A stretch of DNA of 64,000 nt from Wenyingzhuangia gilva (GCF_030519655.1 NZ_JAUMIT010000003.1:248001-312000); one strand, 5' to 3'. Positions 9,085-17,860 are shown, counted from the stretch's first letter. Numbers and translations: made by a program. Notes: generated from the letters alone by a model not told the origin.

Positions 9085-9672
9085 TTAAAAATCGTATCCT
9101 AAAGAAATTTGTAAAACTCTGTTTTTTTGATTTTCTTCATCATATACTTTTCCTAATCCAAAGTAATATCTAGCACCAATGTTGATACCTGAATCAAATT
9201 TAAAACCAGTACCTATATTGGCTCCCCAATCAAAATCGTTTGGTGAAATATCATTAGTAACATCAAAAAAATCAAAATTAGCATCTATTTCTTCTTTATG
9301 AGAAACTGCTACTCCAATTTGTGGTCCAGCCTCTATGTAAAAATGATCAGTAAAATATCCTTTTAACGAAATAGGAAGGTTTAAATAATCAATTTTTTGA
9401 GTAAAGTCTCCGTTGTCGGTTTCAATTTTATATCCTTGTTGAGAATATAAAAGTTCAGTTTGTACAGAAAAACGTTCTTTTAAAAATATTTCATTGTAAA
9501 AACCTACATGGAATCCATGTCTTTGATCTACGTTGGATTCTCCATCAAACTGAGCACTAGCCAAGTTGTAACCACCTTTAATACCAACACTAGATTTTTT
9601 GTACAAATCTTGTGCATGAGCGGTTATTGATATAACAGACATTACTATGGTTGATAAAATTAACTTTTTCAT
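9085..9672 (-). CDS. Outer-membrane beta-barrel protein (PorT-like)
   Basis: 195 residues. Signal peptide MKKLILSTIVMSVISITAHA, then SVGIKGGYNLASAQF, alternating hydrophobic strands (FSVQTELLYSQQGYKI, FYIEAGPQIGVAV, INIGARYYFGLG) and a C-terminal Phe (ISLGYDF). This is the pattern of the small outer-membrane beta-barrel (porin-like) families of Bacteroidota. Specific role unknown. It lies 31 bp downstream of another barrel gene and is probably in one transcript with it. Confidence 0.85.
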   Translation of the reverse strand: MKKLILSTIVMSVISITAHAQDLYKKSSVGIKGGYNLASAQFDGESNVDQRHGFHVGFYNEIFLKERFSVQTELLYSQQGYKIETDNGDFTQKIDYLNLPISLKGYFTDHFYIEAGPQIGVAVSHKEEIDANFDFFDVTNDISPNDFDWGANIGTGFKFDSGINIGARYYFGLGKVYDEENQKNRVLQISLGYDF

Positions 9673-9703
9673 AATCTTTTAATTTTTTTTAGGGGGTTAT
9701 TAA

Positions 9704-10207
9704 TTAAAATTGATATCTAATACCTAAAGCGGCATCTAAATCTAATCCATCAGAATAATCGTTGTTAAAACTTACTTCTGGTCTTAAATCTAAAGAGATT
9801 AACAATGGAATTTTAAAATTGTACTCAATACCAATATCACCACTGGCTACTACAAAAACTTCATCATCAGAATTGATATTATTGTTGTCAAAAAATCCAA
9901 TTCCACCACCAGCACCTACATACCAGTTAAATCTGTTTTCAATAGGATATACCCATTGATGTAAGGCTGTAAATTTCATAGCATCAAAATTTTGAGTATC
10001 TCTCCAACCTAAATCTAACTCTAAACGTGTTGCATTACCTAAAGCTCTTTGATATGAAATTTCAGAACCAAATCCATCGTTGTCTCCAGCTCTAATACCA
10101 ATCGCATTTTTAGAAATAATTTGTGCATTTGCTGTAAAAACTCCTAAACCTAATAACAATAACAAGGTTGTGTATTGTTTTTTTCTTTTTAAAGATACTT
10201 TCATCAT
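9704..10207 (-). CDS. Small outer-membrane beta-barrel protein
   Basis: 167 residues. The N-terminus has a signal peptide ending around FTANA-QI, then IGIRAGDNDGFGSEISYQRAL, several amphipathic strands (TRLELDLGWRD, WYVGAGGGIGFF) and a terminal Phe (GIRYQF). This looks like a small eight-stranded barrel. Its promoter is predicted on the minus strand at 10231-10238 with FNR-type sites 36.5 and 58.5 bp upstream, the same layout as the baeRF promoter. That suggests control by the neighbouring two-component system. It could be a sensor accessory or a porin; neither is shown. Confidence 0.82.
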   Translation of the reverse strand: MMKVSLKRKKQYTTLLLLLGLGVFTANAQIISKNAIGIRAGDNDGFGSEISYQRALGNATRLELDLGWRDTQNFDAMKFTALHQWVYPIENRFNWYVGAGGGIGFFDNNNINSDDEVFVVASGDIGIEYNFKIPLLISLDLRPEVSFNNDYSDGLDLDAALGIRYQF

Positions 10208-10230
10208 AATTGTTTTATTGTTTATACCTG

Positions 10231-10343
10231 CAAAGTTAATGTAGAAGCTAGATGTATTTGTTGATGAAGATTTGACTAAAAATTGATCTTGGTCAATTTA
10301 TGGATGTAAAGTGTAGTAATTACAAGGCTTATAGTTATATTTG
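10231..10343. promoter_or_regulatory. Divergent control region with FNR-type sites between the barrel genes and the histidine kinase
   Basis: A palindrome AATTGATCTTGGTCAATT covers 10281-10298 (core TTGAT-CTTG-GTCAA, centre 10289.5). Toward the minus strand a perfect -7 element TAACTTTG lies at 10231-10238; the site centre is 58.5 bp from its last G. A weaker site (TTGAT at 10261-10265 with a poor second half) is centred at 10267.5, exactly 36.5 bp away. Toward the plus strand a perfect TATATTTG lies at 10336-10343, 53.5 bp from the main site, ahead of the kinase. One site may serve both directions. Confidence 0.55.
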
Positions 10344-10364
10344 AGAGTAGATATATAAAATTTT

Positions 10365-11567
10365 ATGCCCAAAAATCATGTTTATAGTGAAAAATTCACT
10401 TCCATATTAAACAATTTGTTTCACGGAGTAATGCTTATTAATCATAAAGGAATTGTTATAGAATTTAATAAATCCAGTTTGGTGTTATTAGGGATATCAA
10501 GTAAAAAACTTGAAAATAAAAAGTTAAGTGATGTTTTACCCAAAGAATATAGAAGAGCGTTTGAAAAATATTTTAAAAACTGTTTTGATATAGAAACTAG
10601 GAATTATGGTAAATACGAAGTTGTCTTAAAAAGAAAAAAAGAAATTAAAATTTTAGAGATAGATTGTAATCAAAATTTTTATTCAGAGGAAGATCATGAG
10701 TTATATACCATTGGATTGATTAACGATGTTACCAAAAGAAAGAAATTAGAAAAAGAACTAGAGAGGCAAACAAAGACCAAAGACTTAATTATTGAAAAAC
10801 TTGAAAGGGAGCAGGAGTTAAACGATATGAAATCTAGATTTATATCCATAGCTTCTCATGAGTTTAGAACTCCTTTGGCAGGAATATTATCATCGGTAGA
10901 TTTGATAGAACGTTACTTAAAGAATGATGATCAACTGTGGCAAAAATTTATACATCAAACAAAAGTGGACTCTCATGTTGTAAAAATAAAAACATCTATA
11001 AAAACTTTAACAGCTACTTTAAATCAATTTTTATCGTTAGGGCAATTAGAAGAGGGTAAAATAGAATACCAGGAAGAAGTTTTTGATTTAAAAGAAATGT
11101 TAGAAAATCACATAGAAGAGTTTTCTACTTTAACTAAAGAGAATCAAATCATTCATTATAAACACAAATGTAAAAAGAGAATTGTTTGTTTAGATAGAAA
11201 TATTTTAAGGCATGTAATGAACAACTTATTGTCTAATGCTGTAAAATATACCCCCAAAAATAAGAATGTATACATTACCTCTAATATTCAAAAAAATAAC
11301 ATTTCTATTACTGTTAAAGATGAAGGAATGGGAATTCCTATAGAGGATCAGAAAAACTTATTCAGAAGATTTTTTAGAGCTAAAAATGTAACCAATTTAC
11401 AAGGAACCGGTTTGGGATTAAATATTGTAAAAAAATATGTAGAGTTAATGAATGGTACCATATCATTTAAAAGTAAAGAAAATATAGGAACAACATTTAC
11501 GTTGTCTTTTACAATAGATAAGCTTAATGAACACAATACCAATTTAAATATTTTATTAAAGGATTAG
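10365..11567 (+). CDS. PAS-domain sensor histidine kinase
   Basis: 400 residues with no signal peptide or membrane segment, so a cytoplasmic sensor. Residues about 10-125 form a PAS domain (FHGVMLINHKGIVIEFNKSS, then LYTIGLINDVTKRK). A coiled linker follows, then the H-box SIASHEFRTPLAG with the phospho-accepting His165. The ATPase carries the N-box NNLLSNAVKYT, DEGMGIP and GTGLGLNIVKK. It starts from an ATG behind a good TATATTTG element. Its stop is 2 bp before the response regulator start, so the two form one operon and one signalling pair. The sensed signal is probably bound or read by the PAS domain; oxygen or redox is a guess from the predicted target hemN. Confidence 0.95.
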   Translation: MPKNHVYSEKFTSILNNLFHGVMLINHKGIVIEFNKSSLVLLGISSKKLENKKLSDVLPKEYRRAFEKYFKNCFDIETRNYGKYEVVLKRKKEIKILEIDCNQNFYSEEDHELYTIGLINDVTKRKKLEKELERQTKTKDLIIEKLEREQELNDMKSRFISIASHEFRTPLAGILSSVDLIERYLKNDDQLWQKFIHQTKVDSHVVKIKTSIKTLTATLNQFLSLGQLEEGKIEYQEEVFDLKEMLENHIEEFSTLTKENQIIHYKHKCKKRIVCLDRNILRHVMNNLLSNAVKYTPKNKNVYITSNIQKNNISITVKDEGMGIPIEDQKNLFRRFFRAKNVTNLQGTGLGLNIVKKYVELMNGTISFKSKENIGTTFTLSFTIDKLNEHNTNLNILLKD

Positions 11568-11569
11568 AT

Positions 11570-12607
11570 ATGAAAAAGATATTAATTATTGAGGATGATG
11601 TTATTATGAGAGAAAATATTTCAGAATTGGTTGCATTAACCGGTTATGAAGTTGAAACAGCGGAGAATGGTAAAGATGGAATTGAAAAGGTTGCTAATTT
11701 TTTTCCAGATTTAATTGTTTGCGATGTAATGATGCCTGAGTTGGATGGTTATGGGGTTTTATATATATTAAGTCAGAAACCAGAAACAGCCTCTATTCCT
11801 TTTATTTTTTTAACAGCAAAATCTGAAAAAGAAGATTTTAGAAAAGGAATGGAATTAGGTGCCGATGATTATTTATTTAAACCTTTTGAAAGTACTGAAT
11901 TAATTAGAGCCATAGAAAGTAGGTTAAAAAAAATGGAGTTGTTAAAAGAGCAATACAATCCTAAAAGTATGCATGCTTTTTTAGAAACGGCTCAGCAAGT
12001 AGTTTCTTTAAAAGATATTAAAGAGAAATCTAACATTTTTAAATACGGATCAAAAGAGAATATATATAAAGAAGGGGAGCATGTACATTATGTTTATTAT
12101 ATAGAAAAAGGAAAAATTAAAACCTATAAATATAATGATGACGGAAAAGAATACATAACAGCGGTGTATCAAGAAGGGGATTTTTTTGGATTTCAACCTG
12201 TTTTTGAAGAAAGAACCTATGATGAAATGGCAGATACTTTGGCAGATACTGAACTAACTAAAATATCTAAAGATGATTTTTTAACGCTTATTTATGAAAA
12301 TAGAGTCGTGGCCAAACAGTTTATGATGTTAATTTCTAAAAACTTAAGTTCTAAAGAAGAAGATTTAATGTTAATGGCATATAGTTCGGTAAGAAAAAGA
12401 GTTTCTAAAAAATTGCAAGAATTGTTAACAGAAAAAGACGAAATCACTTTGCAAAGGTCTGATTTGGCTAAATTAACGGGCACAACCAAAGAAAGTTTAA
12501 CAAGAACATTAACAGAGTTTAAAAATAGTGATATTATTAAAACAGATGGTAAACGTATTATTTTACTAGATAGAATTAAACTTCAACAAATGGATTTAAT
12601 TTGGTAA
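11570..12607 (+). CDS. Response regulator with CRP/FNR-type effector half
   Basis: 345 residues. Residues 1-120 are a receiver domain with the acidic pair Asp9/Asp10, phospho-acceptor Asp52 (CDVMMPELDGYG), Thr82 and Lys104. Residues about 150-265 form a cyclic-nucleotide-binding-like jelly roll (IYKEGEHVHYVYYIEKGKIK, YQEGDFFG), then a winged helix at about 270-335. The recognition helix TTKESLTRTLTEF (305-317) keeps the Glu and Arg that CRP and FNR use to read the GA of their half-sites. The four Fe-S cysteines of FNR are absent, so any oxygen response must come through the kinase. FNR-type palindromes sit in three nearby promoters. Co-operonic with the kinase. Confidence 0.94.
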   Translation: MKKILIIEDDVIMRENISELVALTGYEVETAENGKDGIEKVANFFPDLIVCDVMMPELDGYGVLYILSQKPETASIPFIFLTAKSEKEDFRKGMELGADDYLFKPFESTELIRAIESRLKKMELLKEQYNPKSMHAFLETAQQVVSLKDIKEKSNIFKYGSKENIYKEGEHVHYVYYIEKGKIKTYKYNDDGKEYITAVYQEGDFFGFQPVFEERTYDEMADTLADTELTKISKDDFLTLIYENRVVAKQFMMLISKNLSSKEEDLMLMAYSSVRKRVSKKLQELLTEKDEITLQRSDLAKLTGTTKESLTRTLTEFKNSDIIKTDGKRIILLDRIKLQQMDLIW

Positions 12608-12620
12608 GCACTGCTAAAAG

Positions 12621-12686
12621 TTGATGTAAATCAACATTAGTAATGACTGGAGTCAATCTATATACTTTTATTAGTGTTTAATTTTG
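12621..12686 (+). promoter_or_regulatory. Promoter of the baeRF operon with tandem FNR-type sites
   Basis: TTGATGTAAATCAA (12621-12634) is an exact match to the FNR consensus TTGAT-N4-ATCAA. A second palindrome ATGAC-TGGA-GTCAA (12643-12656) lies 22 bp downstream, two helical turns away. A perfect -7 element TAATTTTG is at 12679-12686. The site centres are 58.5 and 36.5 bp from its last G, roughly positions -64 and -42, the classical class I plus class II activator layout. The ATG of the target gene is at 12715. Confidence 0.68.
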
Positions 12687-12714
12687 TTATTAAACAATAG
12701 AAGCTAATAAAACA

Positions 12715-13428
12715 ATGTTAAGAACAAAAACTATTCTTTCTGAAAATGATTTTAGAATCCTAGCAGGAACTATAGACTTTAATTGTGTTTCTTTTTATTG
12801 TTCCTTGAGTAATAATATATCAAACACAAAAAATATTTTCTTAGAACTGTTAGAAAGATTAAAAGTAAAGTTAAAAGTTAAACGTGTTACGGGAGAATCT
12901 TATTACAACATCATCAAACCATTAGAACAGGTTTACCACGATGTTGCTTTTTGGGAACAAAAATTAGTGGCTAATAATAAAATATTAGTCATTTTCTTAA
13001 ATGAAAATAATATGACTTCTTTTTTATTAGAAAAAGAATTAAAACCAAGTGTACACTTAACATCAAACTATTATTTATTACCACTTTTTAAAAGTGTAAC
13101 AAATCAACAACTACAACAAGATTCTTCAAGAATTAAGGAAGTGTTATTTGATGAAGAAAAGACAACAAATAGATTAGAAAAAATTATTCCATTAGCATAC
13201 GATGGTAAAATAGAAACCTTGTATGTGTCTTCTAAAAATGGTGTTTATGGTGTTTATGATGATGTAAATAAAACCACCATGATAGATAATGAAAAAAATA
13301 GTGGAAACATGTCTCTAATTAATTTAGCAGCAATTACTACTTATTTGCATAGAGGCAAAGTCTTTTTGCTAGATCCTATAGATATGCCAACAAGTGGAGT
13401 TTCTATTCAAGCAATTTTAAAATCATAA
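12715..13428 (+). CDS. baeRF-family protein (bacterial relative of archaeo-eukaryotic release factor domain 3)
   Basis: 237 residues, cytoplasmic. The C-terminal half has the pattern of the baeRF families: an acidic stretch followed by PLAYDGKIETLYVSS, then NLAAITTYLHRGKVFLL near the end. The earlier segment HDVAFWEQKL...ILVIFLNENN also fits. Members are thought to act on ribosomes in stress, by analogy to release-factor domains; no biochemistry is implied here. It is the first gene after a promoter with two FNR-type sites and is 2 bp ahead of mscS. The family call rests on pattern memory, not a search. Confidence 0.65.
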   Translation: MLRTKTILSENDFRILAGTIDFNCVSFYCSLSNNISNTKNIFLELLERLKVKLKVKRVTGESYYNIIKPLEQVYHDVAFWEQKLVANNKILVIFLNENNMTSFLLEKELKPSVHLTSNYYLLPLFKSVTNQQLQQDSSRIKEVLFDEEKTTNRLEKIIPLAYDGKIETLYVSSKNGVYGVYDDVNKTTMIDNEKNSGNMSLINLAAITTYLHRGKVFLLDPIDMPTSGVSIQAILKS

Positions 13429-13430
13429 AC

Positions 13431-14363
13431 ATGGACAATTTTAACTTAAACGAATCATATCATCTAATAGTTGATAAACTAGTCTCTTGGTATAAAGTTC
13501 TTATAACCATGTTACCAAACATGTTGTTAAGTATAATATTGTTAATTGTTTTTTACTTTATATCAAAACTAGTTAGGTCTCTAGTTAAAAAAGGAGTACA
13601 TAGTTTTATACATAATTTGGCTTTGGTAAAATTAATAGGTACCCTATCTTTCTTTGTCATTTTTAGTATCGGTATTTTTATTAGTTTAAGTGTGTTAAAG
13701 TTAGACAAAGCTGTTACTTCTCTTTTAGCAGGTGCTGGGGTTGTTGGTTTGGCATTAAGTTTTGCTTTTCAAGATTCTGCTACTAATTTTATTTCAGGAG
13801 TTTTTATGGCGGTAAGAAAACCATTTAAGATTGATGATGTAATAGAAACAGCTGATGAAATGGGAATTGTAAAACATATCAATTTAAGAAATGTAATTAT
13901 GCATTCTTTTAATGGGCAAGAAGTAATTATTCCCAATAAAGATGTTTATCAAAATAAAGTTAGAAACTATTCAGCATTAGCACATAGAAGAATAGAATTA
14001 AATTGTGGAGTTACTTATGATGCTGATTTAGAAAAAGTAATAAAAGTAGGAGAAGAGGCTATAAAAAGTTTAGATTTTGTAAGTAAAAGCAAAGAAACCA
14101 ACATCTTCTTTAACGAGTATGGAGGAAGTTCTATTAATTTCACTCTTTATTTTTGGATAGAAACCAATGATCAGCCAGGTTTTTTAAAAGCAAGAAACGA
14201 TGCACTTATAGCACTTAAAAAAGCTTTTGATAAAAATGATATTGGAATTCCATTTCCTATTAGGACTCTTGAGTTTAAGCCCAATCAATTTAATAAAGTG
14301 CTTAAGAGTATTTCAATAGAAAACAGTACTACTAAAGAAAATAATAATAACGATACTCAATAA
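13431..14363 (+). CDS. MscS-family small-conductance mechanosensitive channel
   Basis: 310 residues. Hydrophobic segments at about 20-50 and 60-85 precede the pore helix LLAGAGVVGLALSFAFQDSATNFISG, the Gly/Ala-rich TM3 of MscS. Next comes the beta-domain (VRKPFKIDDVIE, VIIPNKDVYQNKVRNYS) and the C-terminal alpha/beta domain. The channel opens under membrane tension and releases solutes. It starts 2 bp after the baeRF gene and 11 bp before the AI-2E transporter gene, so the three likely form one operon. Confidence 0.95.
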   Translation: MDNFNLNESYHLIVDKLVSWYKVLITMLPNMLLSIILLIVFYFISKLVRSLVKKGVHSFIHNLALVKLIGTLSFFVIFSIGIFISLSVLKLDKAVTSLLAGAGVVGLALSFAFQDSATNFISGVFMAVRKPFKIDDVIETADEMGIVKHINLRNVIMHSFNGQEVIIPNKDVYQNKVRNYSALAHRRIELNCGVTYDADLEKVIKVGEEAIKSLDFVSKSKETNIFFNEYGGSSINFTLYFWIETNDQPGFLKARNDALIALKKAFDKNDIGIPFPIRTLEFKPNQFNKVLKSISIENSTTKENNNNDTQ

Positions 14364-14374
14364 AACCAAAATAA

Positions 14375-15424
14375 TTGAAACTATTAAAAATTAATTATAT
14401 AAGATATGGAGCCTATTCAATTTTTTTATTGTTAGCCTGTGTATTTATTTTAAAAGAAGCTAAAATTGTATTAGCTCCTTTAGTTGTTTCAATTTTATTA
14501 AGTTTTGTTTTAAATCCTGCACTTGAAAAAATAAATCATTTTGTCAAAAACAGACTTGCCTCTACCATTAAATTACTATTGGTTTTGTTTTCGCTTATAA
14601 GTGGTGTACTTTCCCTTTTAACAATACAAATATTAAGTTTTTACGAAGATTTCCCTGATATTAGTGAGCAAATGGTTATTGTAACCAAATCAGTAGAAGA
14701 ATTATTAGAAGATAATTTAGGGATTAGAAATGTAAAAGTAAATGAGAAAATAGACAATGCTACAGAAACATTTTTAAATTCAGGAACTGATTTTTTTGAA
14801 ATTGTATTAGATAATATTGGTGATTTTTTAGTTTATTTATCAATAGTGCCTATTTATGTCTTTTTTCTGTTGTATTATAAAATCAACATTATAAACTATG
14901 TTAAAAAGATTTTAACACCTTTAAAAATAAAAGCATCTCCGGTTATTAAAGAAGTTTCAATTATTATTCAGGATTATTTGAAAGGAATGATGATTGTAAT
15001 GTTAATATTAGCCGTTTTAAACTCCTTAAGCTTATTAATTTTAGGGGTTCCATATGCAATTGCTTTAGGAGTTATAACAGCTCTATTTACCATTGTTCCA
15101 TATATTGGTGTAATTATAGGTGGTTTATTAGTGTTATCAGTTTCTTTATTTACACAAGGTGATCCTGAGACTTTGTTTTATATATTAGTAATGTTTGGAG
15201 TAATTCAATTTATAGAAGGAAATTTTTTAACACCAAAAATAGTTGGAGATAAAATAAACATCAATCCAATGTTGGCTATTTTGGCTTTATTAATAGGGGA
15301 ACAATTATGGGGAATTGTAGGAATGGTTATTGCACTTCCTATTACGGCAGTTATTTTAATTATAATTAAAAACATTAACAAAGAAACTTTCTACACTAAA
15401 GGAGAAGAATTGTTAAAATTATAA
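14375..15424 (+). CDS. AI-2E family transporter (PerM/YdiK-like membrane protein)
   Basis: 349 residues, TTG start 11 bp after mscS. It is a multi-pass membrane protein with two N-terminal segments, a central soluble part and a C-terminal block of helices. The block includes the family signature IQFIEGNFLTPKIVGDKININPML followed by GIVGMVIALPITA. Family members export small molecules or ions; the name AI-2E reflects one member and does not predict this substrate. The 3' end overlaps the convergent NamZ-like gene by 6 bp. Confidence 0.92.
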   Translation: MKLLKINYIRYGAYSIFLLLACVFILKEAKIVLAPLVVSILLSFVLNPALEKINHFVKNRLASTIKLLLVLFSLISGVLSLLTIQILSFYEDFPDISEQMVIVTKSVEELLEDNLGIRNVKVNEKIDNATETFLNSGTDFFEIVLDNIGDFLVYLSIVPIYVFFLLYYKINIINYVKKILTPLKIKASPVIKEVSIIIQDYLKGMMIVMLILAVLNSLSLLILGVPYAIALGVITALFTIVPYIGVIIGGLLVLSVSLFTQGDPETLFYILVMFGVIQFIEGNFLTPKIVGDKININPMLAILALLIGEQLWGIVGMVIALPITAVILIIIKNINKETFYTKGEELLKL

Positions 15425-16624
15425 AGGGTAGAGTAAATATTTAGTTCTAATTAGTTTGAACTTTTCAATTTCAGATTGCCAACTATCTTCAATTTTTTTG
15501 GCTGTAAATCCTTTTTTTAGTTGATGTTCTAAAATTGTATCTCCGGCATGAATGGTAAAAGTAGCACCAAAGAATTTTTCTTTGTTTGGATATTTTTGAT
15601 AAGCATCAACCAACCATTCAATATTTACTTTGTTTAAATGTGGCGTATTTTTTAAATCAACTCCATAACATAATTTATTTTCATCTTTAGGATGTTTGCT
15701 TCCATCATTGGGTTGAGGTGTGTAACTAAAATTAGCTTTTGGAAATAAAGTACTACCGTATTGTTGAAATTGATATTTTGTTCCTCTACCAGCATTGATA
15801 GGCGTTCCTTCAAAAAAACCAAGACTAGGATACAAGTTAATAGCTTTATCGTTAGGTAAATTAGGCGATGGTTTTATAGGGAGATGATAAGTATTTTGAT
15901 GAGTGTAGTTTTCTAACTCAATCACCTTTAAATCACACTGAATGCCATTGTTTAACCATTGCTCTCCATGAATCATTTTGGCATATTCACCAATGGTCAT
16001 TCCGTATACCAATGGAACAGGATGTTTCCCTACAAAAGAACTGTATGTTGGGTTTAATACTGGACCATCAACATAATGTCCGTTTGGATTGGGTCTATCA
16101 AAAACGATTAATGGAATGTTATTTTCGGCACAAGCTTCCATTACATAATGTAGGGTTGAGATATAAGTATAAAATCTTACACCTACATCTTGAATGTCAA
16201 AAACTACCAAATCTAAATTTTGTAAATCTTCATCAGTGGGTTTTTTATGCTTTCCATATAAAGAAATAATAGGCAAACCTGTTTTTACATCTATACTATT
16301 GTCTACTTTTTCAGCAGCATCAGCTTTTCCTCTAAATCCGTGTTCTGGAGAAAAAACTTTACTTATTTTTATGTTTAGTAATAACAAAGAATCAATCAAA
16401 TGAGTATTTCCGTCTTTTTTAAAAATCACAGAAGTTTGGTTGGCAACCACACCAATTTTATGGTTTTTAAGCAAGGGTAAATAGCTATTGGTTCTGTTAG
16501 CTGCTACCAAAATTTCTTTATTAATAGATTTATTTTGAGCTTTACATGAGGATAGTGTGGTAAAGGAGAAAAATACAAGAATTAAAAATGTATTTTTGAA
16601 AACCAATTTAAAAGGCATAAGCAT
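15419..16624 (-). CDS. DUF1343 lipoprotein, likely exo-beta-N-acetylmuramidase (NamZ/GH171)
   Basis: 401 residues. The N-terminus is a lipoprotein signal with lipobox LSSC (Cys27). The family pattern is complete: GVVANQTSV, FSPEHGFRG, LYGKHKKP, DIQDVGVRFYTYISTL and RPNPNGHYVDGP. Characterised relatives remove terminal N-acetylmuramic acid from peptidoglycan fragments, so a periplasmic murein-recycling role is likely. The ATG at 16624 directly abuts the start of the divergent FtsX gene; a second ATG at 16618 is possible. Its promoter would have to lie inside that gene, and I see none clearly. Confidence 0.9.
   Translation of the reverse strand: MLMPFKLVFKNTFLILVFFSFTTLSSCKAQNKSINKEILVAANRTNSYLPLLKNHKIGVVANQTSVIFKKDGNTHLIDSLLLLNIKISKVFSPEHGFRGKADAAEKVDNSIDVKTGLPIISLYGKHKKPTDEDLQNLDLVVFDIQDVGVRFYTYISTLHYVMEACAENNIPLIVFDRPNPNGHYVDGPVLNPTYSSFVGKHPVPLVYGMTIGEYAKMIHGEQWLNNGIQCDLKVIELENYTHQNTYHLPIKPSPNLPNDKAINLYPSLGFFEGTPINAGRGTKYQFQQYGSTLFPKANFSYTPQPNDGSKHPKDENKLCYGVDLKNTPHLNKVNIEWLVDAYQKYPNKEKFFGATFTIHAGDTILEHQLKKGFTAKKIEDSWQSEIEKFKLIRTKYLLYPL
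16591..16598 (+). promoter_or_regulatory. -7 element for the FtsX/LolE gene, inside the NamZ-like gene
   Basis: A perfect TATTTTTG lies 27 bp before the TTG start at 16625, within the 5' end of the opposite-strand gene. It supports that TTG as the start codon. No clear -33 TTG is seen at the expected distance. Confidence 0.4.
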
Positions 16625-17860
16625 TTGAATTTCGAATTATTTATAGCTAACAGACTAACTAGGTCTCAGGAATATAAAAATAGTGTTTCATCTCCCATTA
16701 TAAAAATAGCAATTATAGCTATAGCATTGGGTATGATGATGATGTTAATTTCTATTGCTACAGGAATTGGACTGCAAAGAAAAATTAGAGATAAAGTTGC
16801 AGGCTTTAATGGTCATGTAGTAATTAGTAATTACGACAACAATCAATCTAAAACCACACAGAAACCAATAAATATTCATCAAAATTTTTATCCAAAATTT
16901 ACTAATGTTTCTGGAATTAAGCATGTTCAGGTTTTTGCTACCAGAGCAGGAATTATAAGAACCGAGAATACTTTTGAAGGTGTTGTTTTAAAAGGTGTTG
17001 ATAAAGATTACGATTGGTCTTTTTTTAAAGAATATTTGGTGACAGGAAAAGTACCTGTTTTTAGTAATAAGATTTCTAAAGAAGTATTAATTTCTAAAAC
17101 AATTGCTGATAGAATGCAATTTAAATTGAATGATACTTTTGAAACTTTTTTTATCAAAGAAGATCCTAATACCATGCCAAATAGGAGAGTTTTTAAAATT
17201 GCAGGAATTTACGATACTGGTTTTGAAGAGTTTGATAAAAATATCATGATTGGAGATATCAATCAAATTAGAAGTTTAAATAAATGGACCGATAATCAGG
17301 TAGGTGGTTTTGAAGTTTTTGTAAATGATTTTAATGAGATTGATAGCAAATCAAAAGAAATTTATCAAGAGATTGATGTGACCTTAGATAGTCAAAGTTT
17401 ATTTGAACAATATCCTCAAATTTTTGAATGGCTACAATTGTTTGATGGAAACATAGCCGTCATCATTATTATTATGGTGATTGTTGCAGGAATCAATATG
17501 ATTACTGCTTTGCTAGTATTAATATTAGAAAGAACACAGTTAATAGGGGTTTTAAAAACCTTAGGAGCAAAGAGTTGGTCTATTCGTAAAATATTTTTGT
17601 ACAATGCTTCTTACATTATAGGTAGAGGTTTATTAATCGGGAATATTGCCGGATTGCTAATTATTTATTTGCAATATCAGTTTAAGTTTATAGAATTAGA
17701 TCCTCAAAATTATTATGTGCATGTAGCCCCAGTATATATTACACTTGTACAAGTTTTGATTTTAAATTTAGGAACACTTATTTTATGTGTTTTAATGATG
17801 TTGATTCCCTCTTATATTATTACAAGAATTAGTCCTGCTAAATCTGTAAAATTCTCATAA
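16625..17860 (+). CDS. FtsX-like ABC transporter permease (LolC/LolE type)
   Basis: 411 residues, TTG start (MNFELFIANRL), the usual N-terminus of flavobacterial members. Topology is that of LolC/E: one membrane segment at about 25-45 (IIKIAIIAIALGMMMMLISIA), a large periplasmic domain, then three C-terminal segments (from about 280, 325 and 375). It ends at ISPAKSVKFS. It probably works with an ATPase encoded elsewhere in moving lipoproteins from the inner membrane. No ATPase gene is adjacent. Its end is directly followed by the terminator of the first tandem repeat unit. Confidence 0.93.
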   Translation: MNFELFIANRLTRSQEYKNSVSSPIIKIAIIAIALGMMMMLISIATGIGLQRKIRDKVAGFNGHVVISNYDNNQSKTTQKPINIHQNFYPKFTNVSGIKHVQVFATRAGIIRTENTFEGVVLKGVDKDYDWSFFKEYLVTGKVPVFSNKISKEVLISKTIADRMQFKLNDTFETFFIKEDPNTMPNRRVFKIAGIYDTGFEEFDKNIMIGDINQIRSLNKWTDNQVGGFEVFVNDFNEIDSKSKEIYQEIDVTLDSQSLFEQYPQIFEWLQLFDGNIAVIIIIMVIVAGINMITALLVLILERTQLIGVLKTLGAKSWSIRKIFLYNASYIIGRGLLIGNIAGLLIIYLQYQFKFIELDPQNYYVHVAPVYITLVQVLILNLGTLILCVLMMLIPSYIITRISPAKSVKFS

